Part shown: piece by piece, positions 15,160 through 24,143 of the stretch
How the letters are laid out: each line of letters starts with the position of its first letter
Numbering within the stretch: position 1 is the first letter of the stretch
Assembly: GCA_015064355.1 (NCBI GenBank)
Contig: SVSJ01000017.1
Coordinates: 1 to 51,942, forward strand
Length of the DNA: 51,942 nt
Direction: 5' to 3'
From: Oscillospiraceae bacterium
GTDB taxonomy: Bacteria > Bacillota > Clostridia > Oscillospirales > CAG-272
Made by a program: the position numbers and the translations under genes
Notes under the pieces: generated by a model
Database searches by the model: none
Told to the model about the DNA's origin: nothing
What the model saw: only the letters and a program-made list of their open reading frames with translations

Positions 15160-16416
15160 TTGAAAAACAAAAGAAAAATCTTTAGGCTTTTCGCCGTGAT
15201 TTTGCTGGTGCTGTTGACTGTTGCGCTGACGGGCTGCGAAAAATGGGAAGCCTTTAGGGGAGAATACGAGCTTTTTAAGCAGGAATTCCCCGAAATAGCG
15301 GAGTTCTTCTCCCTGAAGCAATGGAGCGAGGAACCGTCTCCCCACGTTGTTCTGGCATTGCCAGACGAAACATCGGCGCCTATGCTTGATATGTTGACTC
15401 ACACGGAAGTGATCGAGTCTCCTTTCAACAGCGCTGACAAGATTTCCACCGCTCAGTCTTTGGGAGATCTTGCCATTGGTGAGCAGTATTACCGTGCTCT
15501 TACGGAGACTGAAAAGGATCTCTACATACAGGTTCCTGCCTTTGAAGGGCGTGACTGTGATGAGATCAAGGCTCATTTTGAATCCTGCGGCGTGGAGGTT
15601 TGTGTGATCCTTCGCAGGAATACTGCGCCTGCGGGAGAGGTTATTGCCATAAATTACGCAGGTGCTGTGTCCGGTGGGGTTTACTATGTGAATCCTTACG
15701 TTCCCGTTACCCTTTACGTGAGTGATGAGAAGAAGGCAAAAACTGCAGACAGCGGACACAATCTGGTGTACTTGACCTTTGACGACGGCCCGTCAGAGGA
15801 TACGGAAAAGCTTCTCGACATACTCGACACATACGGAGTGAAGGCAGCGTTCTTTACTCTTGGAACAGCCATAGAGAAGAATCCTATACAAGGGGCTAAT
15901 GTGGTACTGCGCGGGCACAGCCTGGGTTGCCACTCATTCAGCCACGATTATGAGAAGATATACTCATCCGTCGCTGCTCTTGAAGCTGAAGTGGGCAAAT
16001 GGGAAAAGACAGTTTCTGACGCAGGGATTAATGTATCTCGCAAGATATTCCGATTCCCCGGCGGCTCTGTTGGGGGATACTTGGAAAAGGACGATGTACC
16101 CCCTATGCAGGGTATGCTTGAGGAGGCGGGATACGTGATTTTTGACTGGGGCGTGTCTATCAATGACGCGGTGTTGTATCTTGCCCCGGAGGAGCAGAGC
16201 TCTTATGACTACATAAAAGAAAGCTTTGTTTCTTCACTTGAGCAGAGGGTGCGGATCAACCAAAAGAATGATGGCGCACCGATAATTATCCTTATGCACG
16301 AGCAGGTTGATGAAACGGTTCATCTTTTGCCGTGGATAATCGAGTACTTGGTTGACAGGGGATTCGTTTTTGGAGACCTTGCGAATTTCGACGGCTCGTA
16401 TATGTTTGAAAGATGA
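15160..16416 (+). CDS. PASTA-polysaccharide deacetylase (NodB) lipoprotein
   Basis: A 418-residue lipoprotein with start TTG at 15160 (CGGAGAG just upstream). The signal peptide ends in a lipobox with Cys near residue 26 (VALTGC). A spacer is followed by a PASTA-like domain (about 125-190; VPAFEGRDCDEIKAHFESCGVEV) and a NodB deacetylase domain (about 202-405). The latter shows YLTFDDGPSEDT (catalytic Asp), AAFFTLGTAI, HSLGCHSFSHDY (metal His pair), FRFPGGS and ILMHEQ. Probable job: removing acetyl groups from peptidoglycan or another surface polymer, with the PASTA unit targeting it to the wall. The gene is convergent with the next one and shares a terminator with it. Confidence 0.85.
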   Translation: MKNKRKIFRLFAVILLVLLTVALTGCEKWEAFRGEYELFKQEFPEIAEFFSLKQWSEEPSPHVVLALPDETSAPMLDMLTHTEVIESPFNSADKISTAQSLGDLAIGEQYYRALTETEKDLYIQVPAFEGRDCDEIKAHFESCGVEVCVILRRNTAPAGEVIAINYAGAVSGGVYYVNPYVPVTLYVSDEKKAKTADSGHNLVYLTFDDGPSEDTEKLLDILDTYGVKAAFFTLGTAIEKNPIQGANVVLRGHSLGCHSFSHDYEKIYSSVAALEAEVGKWEKTVSDAGINVSRKIFRFPGGSVGGYLEKDDVPPMQGMLEEAGYVIFDWGVSINDAVLYLAPEEQSSYDYIKESFVSSLEQRVRINQKNDGAPIIILMHEQVDETVHLLPWIIEYLVDRGFVFGDLANFDGSYMFER

Positions 16417-16423
16417 AATAAAA

Positions 16424-16460
16424 CTCCCGTAGAATTAGTCTACGGGAGATATTTTTATTT
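16424..16460. terminator. Bidirectional terminator, deacetylase/unknown gene
   Basis: CTCCCGTAGA (16424-16433) pairs perfectly with TCTACGGGAG (16439-16448), followed by a T-run on the + strand; the AAATAAAA before it gives a T-rich tail on the - strand. Confidence 0.88.
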
Positions 16461-17015
16461 TGTTAATTCCTCGGACAGTTTTTTTGGTAGCTTGTATGTG
16501 GTAAATGGCTGTTCTGCGTGCTTTATTACCTGTGAGCTTTCGTATCCGTCGCGAAGCACCATTACGATAGTGAGCTTTTCGTCTGCTTCGAGCTTTACAC
16601 CATCCGCGCAAAGTCTGCGGTAGTTATACATACTTGCCTCGTCAGATTCAAGAACAGTTGTGGGATACTTTTCTTCTGTTGTTTCGTTGAGCAGGTAGAA
16701 GGAATACTCGTGCCCCTCTTCCATATCGGTGTAGTTATACACGCTGTCGTTCCAACGGACTGCCACCTGAACTTCTCCGGATTCCGGGTTATAATAAAAA
16801 CCGTATGCGCAGAAATATCCGTCGTCCGCAAGCTCTGCGGCAACCTTAACTGTATAGATCTGGCTTTCGCCGTCAGAATAAGCGGAGAGGAGAGATTCTG
16901 TTGCGACAGGCTCCGAAAACTTGGATTTATCTGACACCATACAGCAACGCCAGATTATCATACCGCAAAGAACAAGTATTATTACTGTGGCTATTCGCCC
17001 GATTATTTTTCCCAT
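16455..17015 (-). CDS. Membrane-anchored protein of unknown function
   Basis: A 186-residue protein with one N-terminal hydrophobic segment (about 7-26, with no clear cleavage site) and an extracytoplasmic remainder. It has beta-rich, acidic sequence such as AYGFYYNPESGEVQVAVRWND and YTDMEEGHEYSFYLLNETTE. No catalytic motif is recognised. It has its own promoter and is transcribed alone. Confidence 0.75.
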   Translation of the reverse strand: MGKIIGRIATVIILVLCGMIIWRCCMVSDKSKFSEPVATESLLSAYSDGESQIYTVKVAAELADDGYFCAYGFYYNPESGEVQVAVRWNDSVYNYTDMEEGHEYSFYLLNETTEEKYPTTVLESDEASMYNYRRLCADGVKLEADEKLTIVMVLRDGYESSQVIKHAEQPFTTYKLPKKLSEELTK

Positions 17016-17044
17016 ATTAACTCCCGAGGTTGTGTATTTACTTA

Positions 17045-17073
17045 ATTATATCAGCTTTATTTGAACAATTCAA
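17045..17073 (-). promoter_or_regulatory. Promoter of the unknown membrane-anchored gene
   Basis: On the minus strand: TTGAAT (17073-17068), a 17-bp spacer, TATAAT (17050-17045). Confidence 0.7.
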
Positions 17074-17123
17074 GACGGGCATGGAAAAATTGTGTGTCAC
17101 GCCCGGGGATAGGGTAAACTGCC

Positions 17124-17152
17124 TTGACAATTCTGCAGTTTGGCTATATAAT
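17124..17152 (+). promoter_or_regulatory. Promoter of the uxaA-like gene
   Basis: Perfect TTGACA (17124-17129) and TATAAT (17147-17152) with a 17-bp spacer containing TGCAGTTTGG, as in the minD-like promoter. Confidence 0.85.
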
Positions 17153-17183
17153 ATTGATGAAAAAAGAAATATTCGGAGGAAAT

Positions 17184-18665
17184 ATGAAAGCTATTAAGAT
17201 ATATGACACCGACAACGTTGCGGTTGCCACAGAGGCTCTCCCTGTCGGCCTGACCGTTGACATTTTCGGTGAGACAATAACACTTTGCGAGGACATTCCC
17301 GCAGGTCACAAATTTGCTCTGCGCCTTATCAAAGAGGGTGAAAATATCATCAAGTACGGCAGCCCCATCGGTCACGCAAAGGCGGATATCGAGGTGGGCC
17401 ATCACGTTCACACACAGAACGTTAAGACAAACCTCGGCAGCCTTCTTGAATATGAATACACACCTGATTTTTCTGATGTGAAGGCACTCACCCCCAGAAC
17501 CTTTATGGGCTTCAAGAGAGAAAACGGAACTGTTGGTATCAGAAACGAGGTGTGGATCGTTCCTACAGTTGGTTGCGTTAACTCTATCGTTCGCGAGATC
17601 GAGAGAGAAGCGCAGGAGTTTGTGGGCGGCACTCTTGACGGAGTTTACGCTTACAATCATCCCTACGGATGCTCCCAGCTTGGTCCCGACTTTGAGATGA
17701 CCCTCAAGTATCTCTCCGGCCTTATCCACCATCCCAACGCTGCGGCGATTCTGGTGGTTGGTCTTGGATGCGAAAACAGCAACATTGACGAGTTGAAGAA
17801 GAGACTCGGCGAATATGATCCCAAGAGAGTTCGCTTCATTGTTGCACAGGAGCACGAGGACGAGATCGCTGATTCCGTAGAAATTCTTCGTGAGCTTTGT
17901 GACTTGGCAAAGTCTTACAAGAGAGAAAAGTGCCCCGTTTCCGAGCTGGTTATCGGTCTCAAGTGCGGTGGCTCTGACGGCTTCTCCGGTATTACCGCAA
18001 ATCCCCTCCTTGGCAGACTTTCCGACAGACTTATCGGTATGGGCGGCTCCTCTATTCTCACCGAGGTTCCCGAAATGTTCGGTGCGGAAACTCTCCTTAT
18101 GAACCGCTGCCGCACTGAAAAGCAGTTTAACGAGACAGTTTCTCTTATTAATGATTTCAAGTCTTACTTTATGCGCTACGGTGAGGGCGTTGACGAAAAT
18201 CCCTCTCCCGGAAACAAGGCGGGCGGTATTACAACCCTTGAGGACAAATCCCTGGGTTGCACACAGAAGGGCGGTACAGCTCCCGTTGAGGACGTGCTTT
18301 CCTACGGTGAGCCTATTCGTGTAAAGGGTCTCTCCCTCCTCCAGTCCCCCGGTAACGACCTGGTTGCGTCAAACGCACTTGCAGTTTCCGGTGCGCACAT
18401 GGTACTCTTTACCACAGGTCGCGGTACTCCTTTCGGTTGCCCCGTTCCCACAGTGAAGATCTCTTCCAACACCCCTCTTTCCGAGAAGAAGCATTCCTGG
18501 ATCGATTTTAACGCAGGCCGTCTCCTTGACGGTATGACAATGGATGCGCTGGCTGACGAGCTGATGGATTACATAATTGCTTTGGCATCCGGTGAGATCC
18601 GCGCAAAGTCCGAGGCTCTTGACAAGCACGAGCTTGCGATCTTCAAGGACGGTGTAACTCTGTAA
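17184..18665 (+). CDS. UxaA family altronate dehydratase/hydrolase
   Basis: A 493-residue cytoplasmic hydro-lyase, about the length of E. coli UxaA. The N-terminal SAF-like domain (about 1-90) is followed by the catalytic part, with the cysteine motifs NHPYGCSQLG, GLGCENSN and LKCGGSDGFSG. These match the metal/Fe-S site of altronate and galactarate dehydratases. The start at 17184 follows GGAGGA by 3 bp; a longer in-frame start would overlap the -35 region. UxaB, UxaC and KdgA are not next to it, so the natural substrate (altronate or another sugar acid) is not fixed. It is monocistronic, with a clean terminator. Confidence 0.88.
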   Translation: MKAIKIYDTDNVAVATEALPVGLTVDIFGETITLCEDIPAGHKFALRLIKEGENIIKYGSPIGHAKADIEVGHHVHTQNVKTNLGSLLEYEYTPDFSDVKALTPRTFMGFKRENGTVGIRNEVWIVPTVGCVNSIVREIEREAQEFVGGTLDGVYAYNHPYGCSQLGPDFEMTLKYLSGLIHHPNAAAILVVGLGCENSNIDELKKRLGEYDPKRVRFIVAQEHEDEIADSVEILRELCDLAKSYKREKCPVSELVIGLKCGGSDGFSGITANPLLGRLSDRLIGMGGSSILTEVPEMFGAETLLMNRCRTEKQFNETVSLINDFKSYFMRYGEGVDENPSPGNKAGGITTLEDKSLGCTQKGGTAPVEDVLSYGEPIRVKGLSLLQSPGNDLVASNALAVSGAHMVLFTTGRGTPFGCPVPTVKISSNTPLSEKKHSWIDFNAGRLLDGMTMDALADELMDYIIALASGEIRAKSEALDKHELAIFKDGVTL

Positions 18666-18690
18666 TTGATATTTCAACTGAATTAAACCA

Positions 18691-18716
18691 AAAAGAGACT
18701 CGCGAGAGTCTCTTTT
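18691..18716 (+). terminator. uxaA terminator (GAGACTCGCGAGAGTCTC type)
   Basis: An 11-bp perfect stem, AAAAGAGACTC/GAGTCTCTTTT, with a GCGA loop. First member of a terminator family seen six times in the window. Confidence 0.9.
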
Positions 18717-18736
18717 CTACTTTTACTCAAATATAC

Positions 18737-18789
18737 TTGACAAATCTAGACTACTGTGGTAGTATATAGTTACAGACTACTGCAGTAGT
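18737..18789 (+). promoter_or_regulatory. blaI-type promoter with two dyad operators
   Basis: TTGACA (18737-18742), a 17-bp spacer and TAGTAT (18760-18765). Operator-like dyads are ACTACTGTGGTAGT (18750-18763, over the spacer and -10) and the perfect palindrome ACTACTGCAGTAGT (18776-18789, just before the start). They resemble the TACTACA/TGTAGTA operators of BlaI/MecI regulators. Autoregulation is therefore likely. Confidence 0.85.
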
Positions 18790-18802
18790 GCGAGAGGTAA
18801 TT

Positions 18803-19171
18803 ATGAATAACGAAAATACAAAGCTATTTGATTCGGAAATAAAAATTATGGAAGTTCTATGGCGAGAGGGGGATGTGACTGCTAAGTACATCGCTGAAGT
18901 ACTCGCCCGGGAGGTTGGTTGGAACAAGAACACCACCTATACCCTCATTAAAAGATGCATTGGCAAGGGCGCAATAGAGCGAATCGAGCCTAACTTTATT
19001 TGTCATCCGCTGATTCCAAGAGAGGCAGTGCAGAATGCGGAGACTGATGAGCTTATCAACCGATTGTACGGCGGATCTGCTGATATGCTGTTTGCGGCAC
19101 TTCTTGGAAGAAGGGGGCTTTCCGAAGAACAGATAGAGAAGCTCCGCCGGATGGTTGACGACTTAAAATGA
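18803..19171 (+). CDS. BlaI/MecI/CopY family transcriptional repressor
   Basis: A 122-residue winged-helix repressor. The pattern LFDSEIKIMEVLWREGDVTAKYI, then NKNTTYTLIKRCIGKGAIER, is characteristic of the DNA-binding half. The C-terminal dimer part is RRGLSEEQIEKLRRMVDDL. The start at 18803 follows GAGAGG; an upstream GTG lies inside the operator and is less likely. The gene is 10 bp before the M56 protease gene, its expected sensor partner. Confidence 0.93.
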   Translation: MNNENTKLFDSEIKIMEVLWREGDVTAKYIAEVLAREVGWNKNTTYTLIKRCIGKGAIERIEPNFICHPLIPREAVQNAETDELINRLYGGSADMLFAALLGRRGLSEEQIEKLRRMVDDLK

Positions 19172-19181
19172 GGTACTGATA

Positions 19182-22100
19182 ATGACACTTACTGAAATGA
19201 GCATAACAGGCGGAATATTGATCGGGGCAACCTTGATATTGCGCTTGTTTACAAAAAACCGTTTGCCGAAAATCACCTTTGTGGTTTTGTGGTGTATTGC
19301 AATTCTGCGACTCCTTGTGCCGTACTCTCTTGAGTCCGCGTTAAGTGTGTATACCGTTGCAGAGAAGTACCAGGTGATACAGCAGGAGCAGGTTGAGAAT
19401 TACGATGAAATAGAAGAGGGCAACGACTATTCAGGCGACTACATAGACAACTCTGCAGGGGAAGATGCGGATGCTTGGGCGGACCAGCCTGTAGATATAC
19501 CGGCGGTGCGGCCTTCCATGCCCGATAACAATACTCCGGTTGCGCCCGAGGGTAATGCACCGGTTATACCCGAGGGTAATGCACCGGTTATGCCAGGGGA
19601 TAATACGCCGGTTATGCCTGAAGGGAATGAAAACCCTGTAATTATCCCAGATGAGCCCACAACCGTGCCTGCGGAGCCGGATACAAAGCTGTCGGCAGAG
19701 GATATATGGGGCATTGCCAAGGTTGTTTGGCTGGCAGGATGCATTATCTGCGCCATATACTTCATAGTTGCTTATGTGAATCTGCGTGTAGAGCTGGCGG
19801 CATCCCTTCCCGAAACCAATGAAGTGATCCTTCGTTTTGCAAAAAAGCATAAGCTTATCAGACGAGTTGAGATCCGCAGATCTGACAGAATAACTACTCC
19901 GATTACTTATGGCTTATTCAAGCCGGTAATTGTTATGCCAAAGATCTCTTACGGTTGCAGTGAACATCAGCTTGAATATATTATTGAGCATGAGCACGTT
20001 CATATAAAGAGAATGGACATTTTAGTGAAAGGTGCTTTGATTGCCGCTGTTTGTGTACATTGGTTCAATCCCCTTGTGTGGGTCATGCTGGTTTTGTGCA
20101 ATCGAGATCTGGAATTGTCCTGCGACGAGGCGGTGATCCGGAAGTTCGGAAAAGACTCGTGCAAGGAGTATGCCTATACTCTTTTGGGATTTGAGGAACG
20201 TAGGCGGGGATTAAACTCTCTTACCAGTGGATTCAGCAAAAACGCCATTGAAGAACGCATCAAATCAATAATGAAGCTGAAAAAGCTGTCTGTTTTTGCG
20301 ATAATTGCAGCGGTGTTGCTGATAGCTGTTGTGTTCGTTGTTTTTGCCACCTCGAGCAAAAAGGATGACGATGTGCCCGGTGGATTCGAGACTGGGGATG
20401 TTGAAACAGAAGCCCCGGAAACTGAGCCACCTGTGACCGAGGCTACCGGCTCTGTTGAAGAAATGTTTGGGTTCTCGCTGATTTGCCCTGATCCTGAAAC
20501 ATTGGATGAACGTTTCGTATTGGACTACACCAGCGACGGAGAGGGTAATTACTGCGCAATATCTTCCAAGATTTTGGCGATTTTCCAGGTTACCGAGCTT
20601 GTTTGGGAAGATAATAAGCTCAGGGACAGCAAAACCTTATTTGATGCTTCAAATTATGAAACAATGAGACGATGGTTCAAAGTGGAAGACAACGTAGGTA
20701 TTACCTTTGTTGAACAAGATGGTGATATAAAACGCTTTGAAATCATCTGGGGGGATGAGCCCACTCTTCGATTAATTGACGAGGATAGATACGCCACTGA
20801 TTTTATCGGTTCCGACGATATTGTGCCGTCATTTCTCACAGCAGAACAGAAGAAAATATACCGCAGAGCAGCTGAAGTATATTATTCCTTGTTCTTCAAT
20901 GAGCCTCAATGGCTCGATCAATATGAATCTGAGCCGTCAAGTGGAGCCGTGGATGTAATAGAGATTAATGGTCATCAATATTATCCGTCAAGAGGCAAGT
21001 ATCAGAACTGGAGTGATTTTAAAGCTCTTACAAATTCTGTGTTTACCGAAAGACTGTTTAATTCCCGTAATTACTACGATTTGTACGTAGAACACGAAGG
21101 AAGGCTTTGCTACAGGCCTAGTATTAAATCGGAACCTTATTGTTATAACTATAACTTCCCGGAAAAATTCGAACTGATTTCTGAAACCGATAATGAAATA
21201 GTATTCAAAATGACAGGATTCTACTCCGAGATGCTCCTGCGAGAGGGAGAAACGTCCGAGGAACGCGATGAGAGAGTTGCTTCCGGTTATGAGTTTACCA
21301 AGGACTATATATTGCGAATGGTTAAAACAGAGAGCGGATGGAGATTTGACGATTTTTACTCGCCAATCTATGATGTTTATGCCAATTATGAGGATGAAGA
21401 GTCGCCTGTGACTGAGCCGAATGACAAAACCCCAATACCGCTCAAACGCTATAATCTCGATTCCGGCAAATCTTGGCTGGGGTTTTACGCAGTGGAGAAT
21501 TGGGAATACGCGGATTATACATTCACGGAAAACTCCAAGTTCAGAATGACTTTATGCGACCCCCTTTATGCTGTCGATGAATTTCAAGATATACTTGAAT
21601 CGGATATTGCCGTACAATATGATTTTTCCTCAAAGATCACAGGTGCGACGATAAACGGTGATTCCTACGTTGGATATGCCGGCGTGGCTGAGGATGGAAA
21701 TATAGTATATGCTTTCTATTTCTGCGATAATTACGGTTCAACGCTGGAAGTGAAGCTCTGGCAGTATTCTCATATTGATGAAAGCGATTACCTCAGCACA
21801 ACGGTTATGAGCATCATTGACTCATTCAGCATAAGTGAAAATTACTCCATAAAAATACGTGATACTGTTGTAAATCTTGAGGGCAGAGAGCTTCGCCTTG
21901 AATTGAATGACAACTCTTTGGCAGAGTTTTCCGCGCTCATTTCAGAAATGGTGGACAATTACGACGAATATGCCGACGTTTCTGCCATTTTGGTTGGAGA
22001 CATGAAATTTACCATCGTGTTAAGCAAACAGAGCTCGGGAACTTATTGCTATGCAGTATCTGTATCTGCAAACGGAAGCGAAAAGCTGTTCCCGGAATTG

Positions 22101-24101
22101 TTGCAGCTTGGTGAAGGGTACTCCATCGAATTCGCAGAAACAGATCTGGGTATCGCCTTGGGTCAAACTAAAAACGGAATCGGTAATTGGTGGGTATACA
22201 CGGACAGTGGTGTTCGTGAAGCCACTGACTGTAGCAGAGATTCTGTGATAAGAGGCACAGCAAAGTATGTTGAGTCAGAACTCTATATTAAAGACGGTGT
22301 GCTGTATTCCGGATACAAGTTCTCAACGGAAGAGCTCTATAGATTCTCCGATACAATCGGCTATTTGGAAAAGCACTACGATTGGTACAAAGATATAAAT
22401 GCGATAAGCTTGGGGGACTTCTGGTTAGATGTACGGTATAATGAGCATGAAGTTATGCCCGGCGAAACCGTAATGTACTGCGCTCTGGAATCTATAACCG
22501 CCAATGGACAGAAGCTAACGGTTAATGACGGATGGCAATATGGCGGTTCCGTATACCTCTACGGATTATTCTTCAGTGCAGGTGCGCCGGATAAAGTATA
22601 CGTGTACACAGGCAGCTCTTATTTAGTAACAACAACATACATCTTTACTGACACCGGAATTATTGAATTGAATCCCGGCAATTACTGGGATGAATCTCAA
22701 CCGGAATTCTATAACAATTCAATATATAATTTCAAAATGAGGGATGACGGAAAGCTTGGATATATCCGCCGTCCGTATAAGGCACTCCAATCGGTGGATA
22801 TTTCTGGTCAGCTTCAATATGTTGTTTCCAGAGATGAGTTCGGCAAAGAGGAAGGCTATGTGACAATCGAAAAGGGCGAGGTTATCTATCACCCTGAAAA
22901 GACGTACACTATATCAGAAATCTATGATTTTGACGGTATGTTTGAGCAGTGGCTGGAATATTCATCCACTCAGGGCGATGTATCACTTGAAGGCTACGGA
23001 CTTCTTGGTAAAGTAAAAACCCTTGACGAATATTTCGAACAGAATTCTCTGCGTTACAAGCCGGCAACAATCCAACCCGCGACAGAGCCGCCTGTGACTG
23101 AGCCGCCTGTGACTGAGCCACCTGTGACCGAGCCGCCTGTGACTGAGCCGCCTGTGACGGAACCTCCGGCAACGAAACCGGTTGAGACATCTGCACCTAC
23201 TCCTGTGCCAACGGGTGATTACAGATTCTACAGTTATTGGAAAGCACCCCAGAGCTACTACTCCAAGACAGGAAACGATTATGTAAGCGCGGTTGTTTCC
23301 AATAATCGCAACTCCGTATTCATCACTGCGGAAAAAACCGGAACCTTGTGCTGGTACTATGCTGTGTCTGAAAATGAGATACCGCCGGCAAGAGATTTTG
23401 TGTTCATTAGCTCAAATATTGTAACACCTCTGGTGAATTACAAGGACTTCAAGACTGCATTTGAAAAGATCAATAATAAAAAATACGAGCAGGAAATGGA
23501 AGCGAAGAATACGATAAAGATTGATCTTGACGGATATTCAGCTGTTGTTATTGCGCTTAAGGATGATCGCGGTAACTATTCAGAGATGCTGATTGTAGAA
23601 AATCCAGGTCTTGATATTGATATGGGAGCAAACATGGATACCGAGGGGCTTGAGTACAGAGATGATATTGTAGAAAGTATATCGAGATACCGAAGTTTTA
23701 GATTTAAGTCAGAAGCTAACGGAGTGGTATATGCGAGAGTTTATTACACTGGTGAGGTTGGCAGTTTACCAAAGCTTCATTTTGATATTCAGAACTATGC
23801 GCGTAGTGTGTACTTTATACACAAAGGAAATGAAGCCGGAGCACTTCAGTATATTAATGTTCGAAGAGGCGGAGATTACATATTTGACTTAGAGTATACT
23901 ATTGCATACTATACTGAAGGAGGAGAATATTTTCCCGCGATCGTTATTGATAATAGGTGGTTTACTGCAAGAGATCTGATAAACAGTGATAAAGGGAAAG
24001 AATATTTGGAATCCCTCTACCTTTGCATTCAGCTTGTTGACGGTGACAACTTCTACAAGCCTATCGTAATCAGATTCGACGAACTCATAAAAGCAGAATA
24101 A
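19182..24101 (+). CDS. Giant BlaR1-type M56 metallopeptidase sensor
   Basis: A 1639-residue membrane protein. Helices near 5-22, 30-48, 180-200 and 285-303 surround the zinc motif H-E-H-V-H (about 269-273; IIEHEHVHIKRMD), with LELSCDEAV downstream; this is the M56 BlaR1 core. A Pro/Glu/Gly-Asn repeat stretch (about 105-160) sits in the first loop. A further helix (about 372-391) leads to about 1245 extracellular residues. These hold Trp/Tyr-rich beta-like regions and a TEPPV repeat linker (about 1303-1325). The segment after that linker is different in composition. Usual BlaR1 proteins are near 600 residues and end in a penicillin-binding domain; no SxxK-SxN-KTG set is evident here. Likely an extracellular-signal receptor that triggers cleavage of the repressor. 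Confidence 0.85.
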   Translation: MTLTEMSITGGILIGATLILRLFTKNRLPKITFVVLWCIAILRLLVPYSLESALSVYTVAEKYQVIQQEQVENYDEIEEGNDYSGDYIDNSAGEDADAWADQPVDIPAVRPSMPDNNTPVAPEGNAPVIPEGNAPVMPGDNTPVMPEGNENPVIIPDEPTTVPAEPDTKLSAEDIWGIAKVVWLAGCIICAIYFIVAYVNLRVELAASLPETNEVILRFAKKHKLIRRVEIRRSDRITTPITYGLFKPVIVMPKISYGCSEHQLEYIIEHEHVHIKRMDILVKGALIAAVCVHWFNPLVWVMLVLCNRDLELSCDEAVIRKFGKDSCKEYAYTLLGFEERRRGLNSLTSGFSKNAIEERIKSIMKLKKLSVFAIIAAVLLIAVVFVVFATSSKKDDDVPGGFETGDVETEAPETEPPVTEATGSVEEMFGFSLICPDPETLDERFVLDYTSDGEGNYCAISSKILAIFQVTELVWEDNKLRDSKTLFDASNYETMRRWFKVEDNVGITFVEQDGDIKRFEIIWGDEPTLRLIDEDRYATDFIGSDDIVPSFLTAEQKKIYRRAAEVYYSLFFNEPQWLDQYESEPSSGAVDVIEINGHQYYPSRGKYQNWSDFKALTNSVFTERLFNSRNYYDLYVEHEGRLCYRPSIKSEPYCYNYNFPEKFELISETDNEIVFKMTGFYSEMLLREGETSEERDERVASGYEFTKDYILRMVKTESGWRFDDFYSPIYDVYANYEDEESPVTEPNDKTPIPLKRYNLDSGKSWLGFYAVENWEYADYTFTENSKFRMTLCDPLYAVDEFQDILESDIAVQYDFSSKITGATINGDSYVGYAGVAEDGNIVYAFYFCDNYGSTLEVKLWQYSHIDESDYLSTTVMSIIDSFSISENYSIKIRDTVVNLEGRELRLELNDNSLAEFSALISEMVDNYDEYADVSAILVGDMKFTIVLSKQSSGTYCYAVSVSANGSEKLFPELLQLGEGYSIEFAETDLGIALGQTKNGIGNWWVYTDSGVREATDCSRDSVIRGTAKYVESELYIKDGVLYSGYKFSTEELYRFSDTIGYLEKHYDWYKDINAISLGDFWLDVRYNEHEVMPGETVMYCALESITANGQKLTVNDGWQYGGSVYLYGLFFSAGAPDKVYVYTGSSYLVTTTYIFTDTGIIELNPGNYWDESQPEFYNNSIYNFKMRDDGKLGYIRRPYKALQSVDISGQLQYVVSRDEFGKEEGYVTIEKGEVIYHPEKTYTISEIYDFDGMFEQWLEYSSTQGDVSLEGYGLLGKVKTLDEYFEQNSLRYKPATIQPATEPPVTEPPVTEPPVTEPPVTEPPVTEPPATKPVETSAPTPVPTGDYRFYSYWKAPQSYYSKTGNDYVSAVVSNNRNSVFITAEKTGTLCWYYAVSENEIPPARDFVFISSNIVTPLVNYKDFKTAFEKINNKKYEQEMEAKNTIKIDLDGYSAVVIALKDDRGNYSEMLIVENPGLDIDMGANMDTEGLEYRDDIVESISRYRSFRFKSEANGVVYARVYYTGEVGSLPKLHFDIQNYARSVYFIHKGNEAGALQYINVRRGGDYIFDLEYTIAYYTEGGEYFPAIVIDNRWFTARDLINSDKGKEYLESLYLCIQLVDGDNFYKPIVIRFDELIKAE

Positions 24102-24129
24102 AAAAAGAGACTCGCGAGAGTCTCTTTTT
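24102..24129. terminator. Bidirectional terminator after the M56 gene
   Basis: AAAAAGAGACTC/GAGTCTCTTTTT perfect stem with GCGA loop. It serves both the M56 gene (+) and the beta-helix gene ending at 24144 (-). Confidence 0.9.
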
Positions 24130-24143
24130 GCTTTTGGTTTGGA

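Noticed and set aside
19182-24101. Possible frameshift fusion of several genes in the long M56 gene
   Set aside because: The frame is open throughout and there is no internal start with a clear ribosome-binding site or terminator, so a single long protein is the simplest reading.
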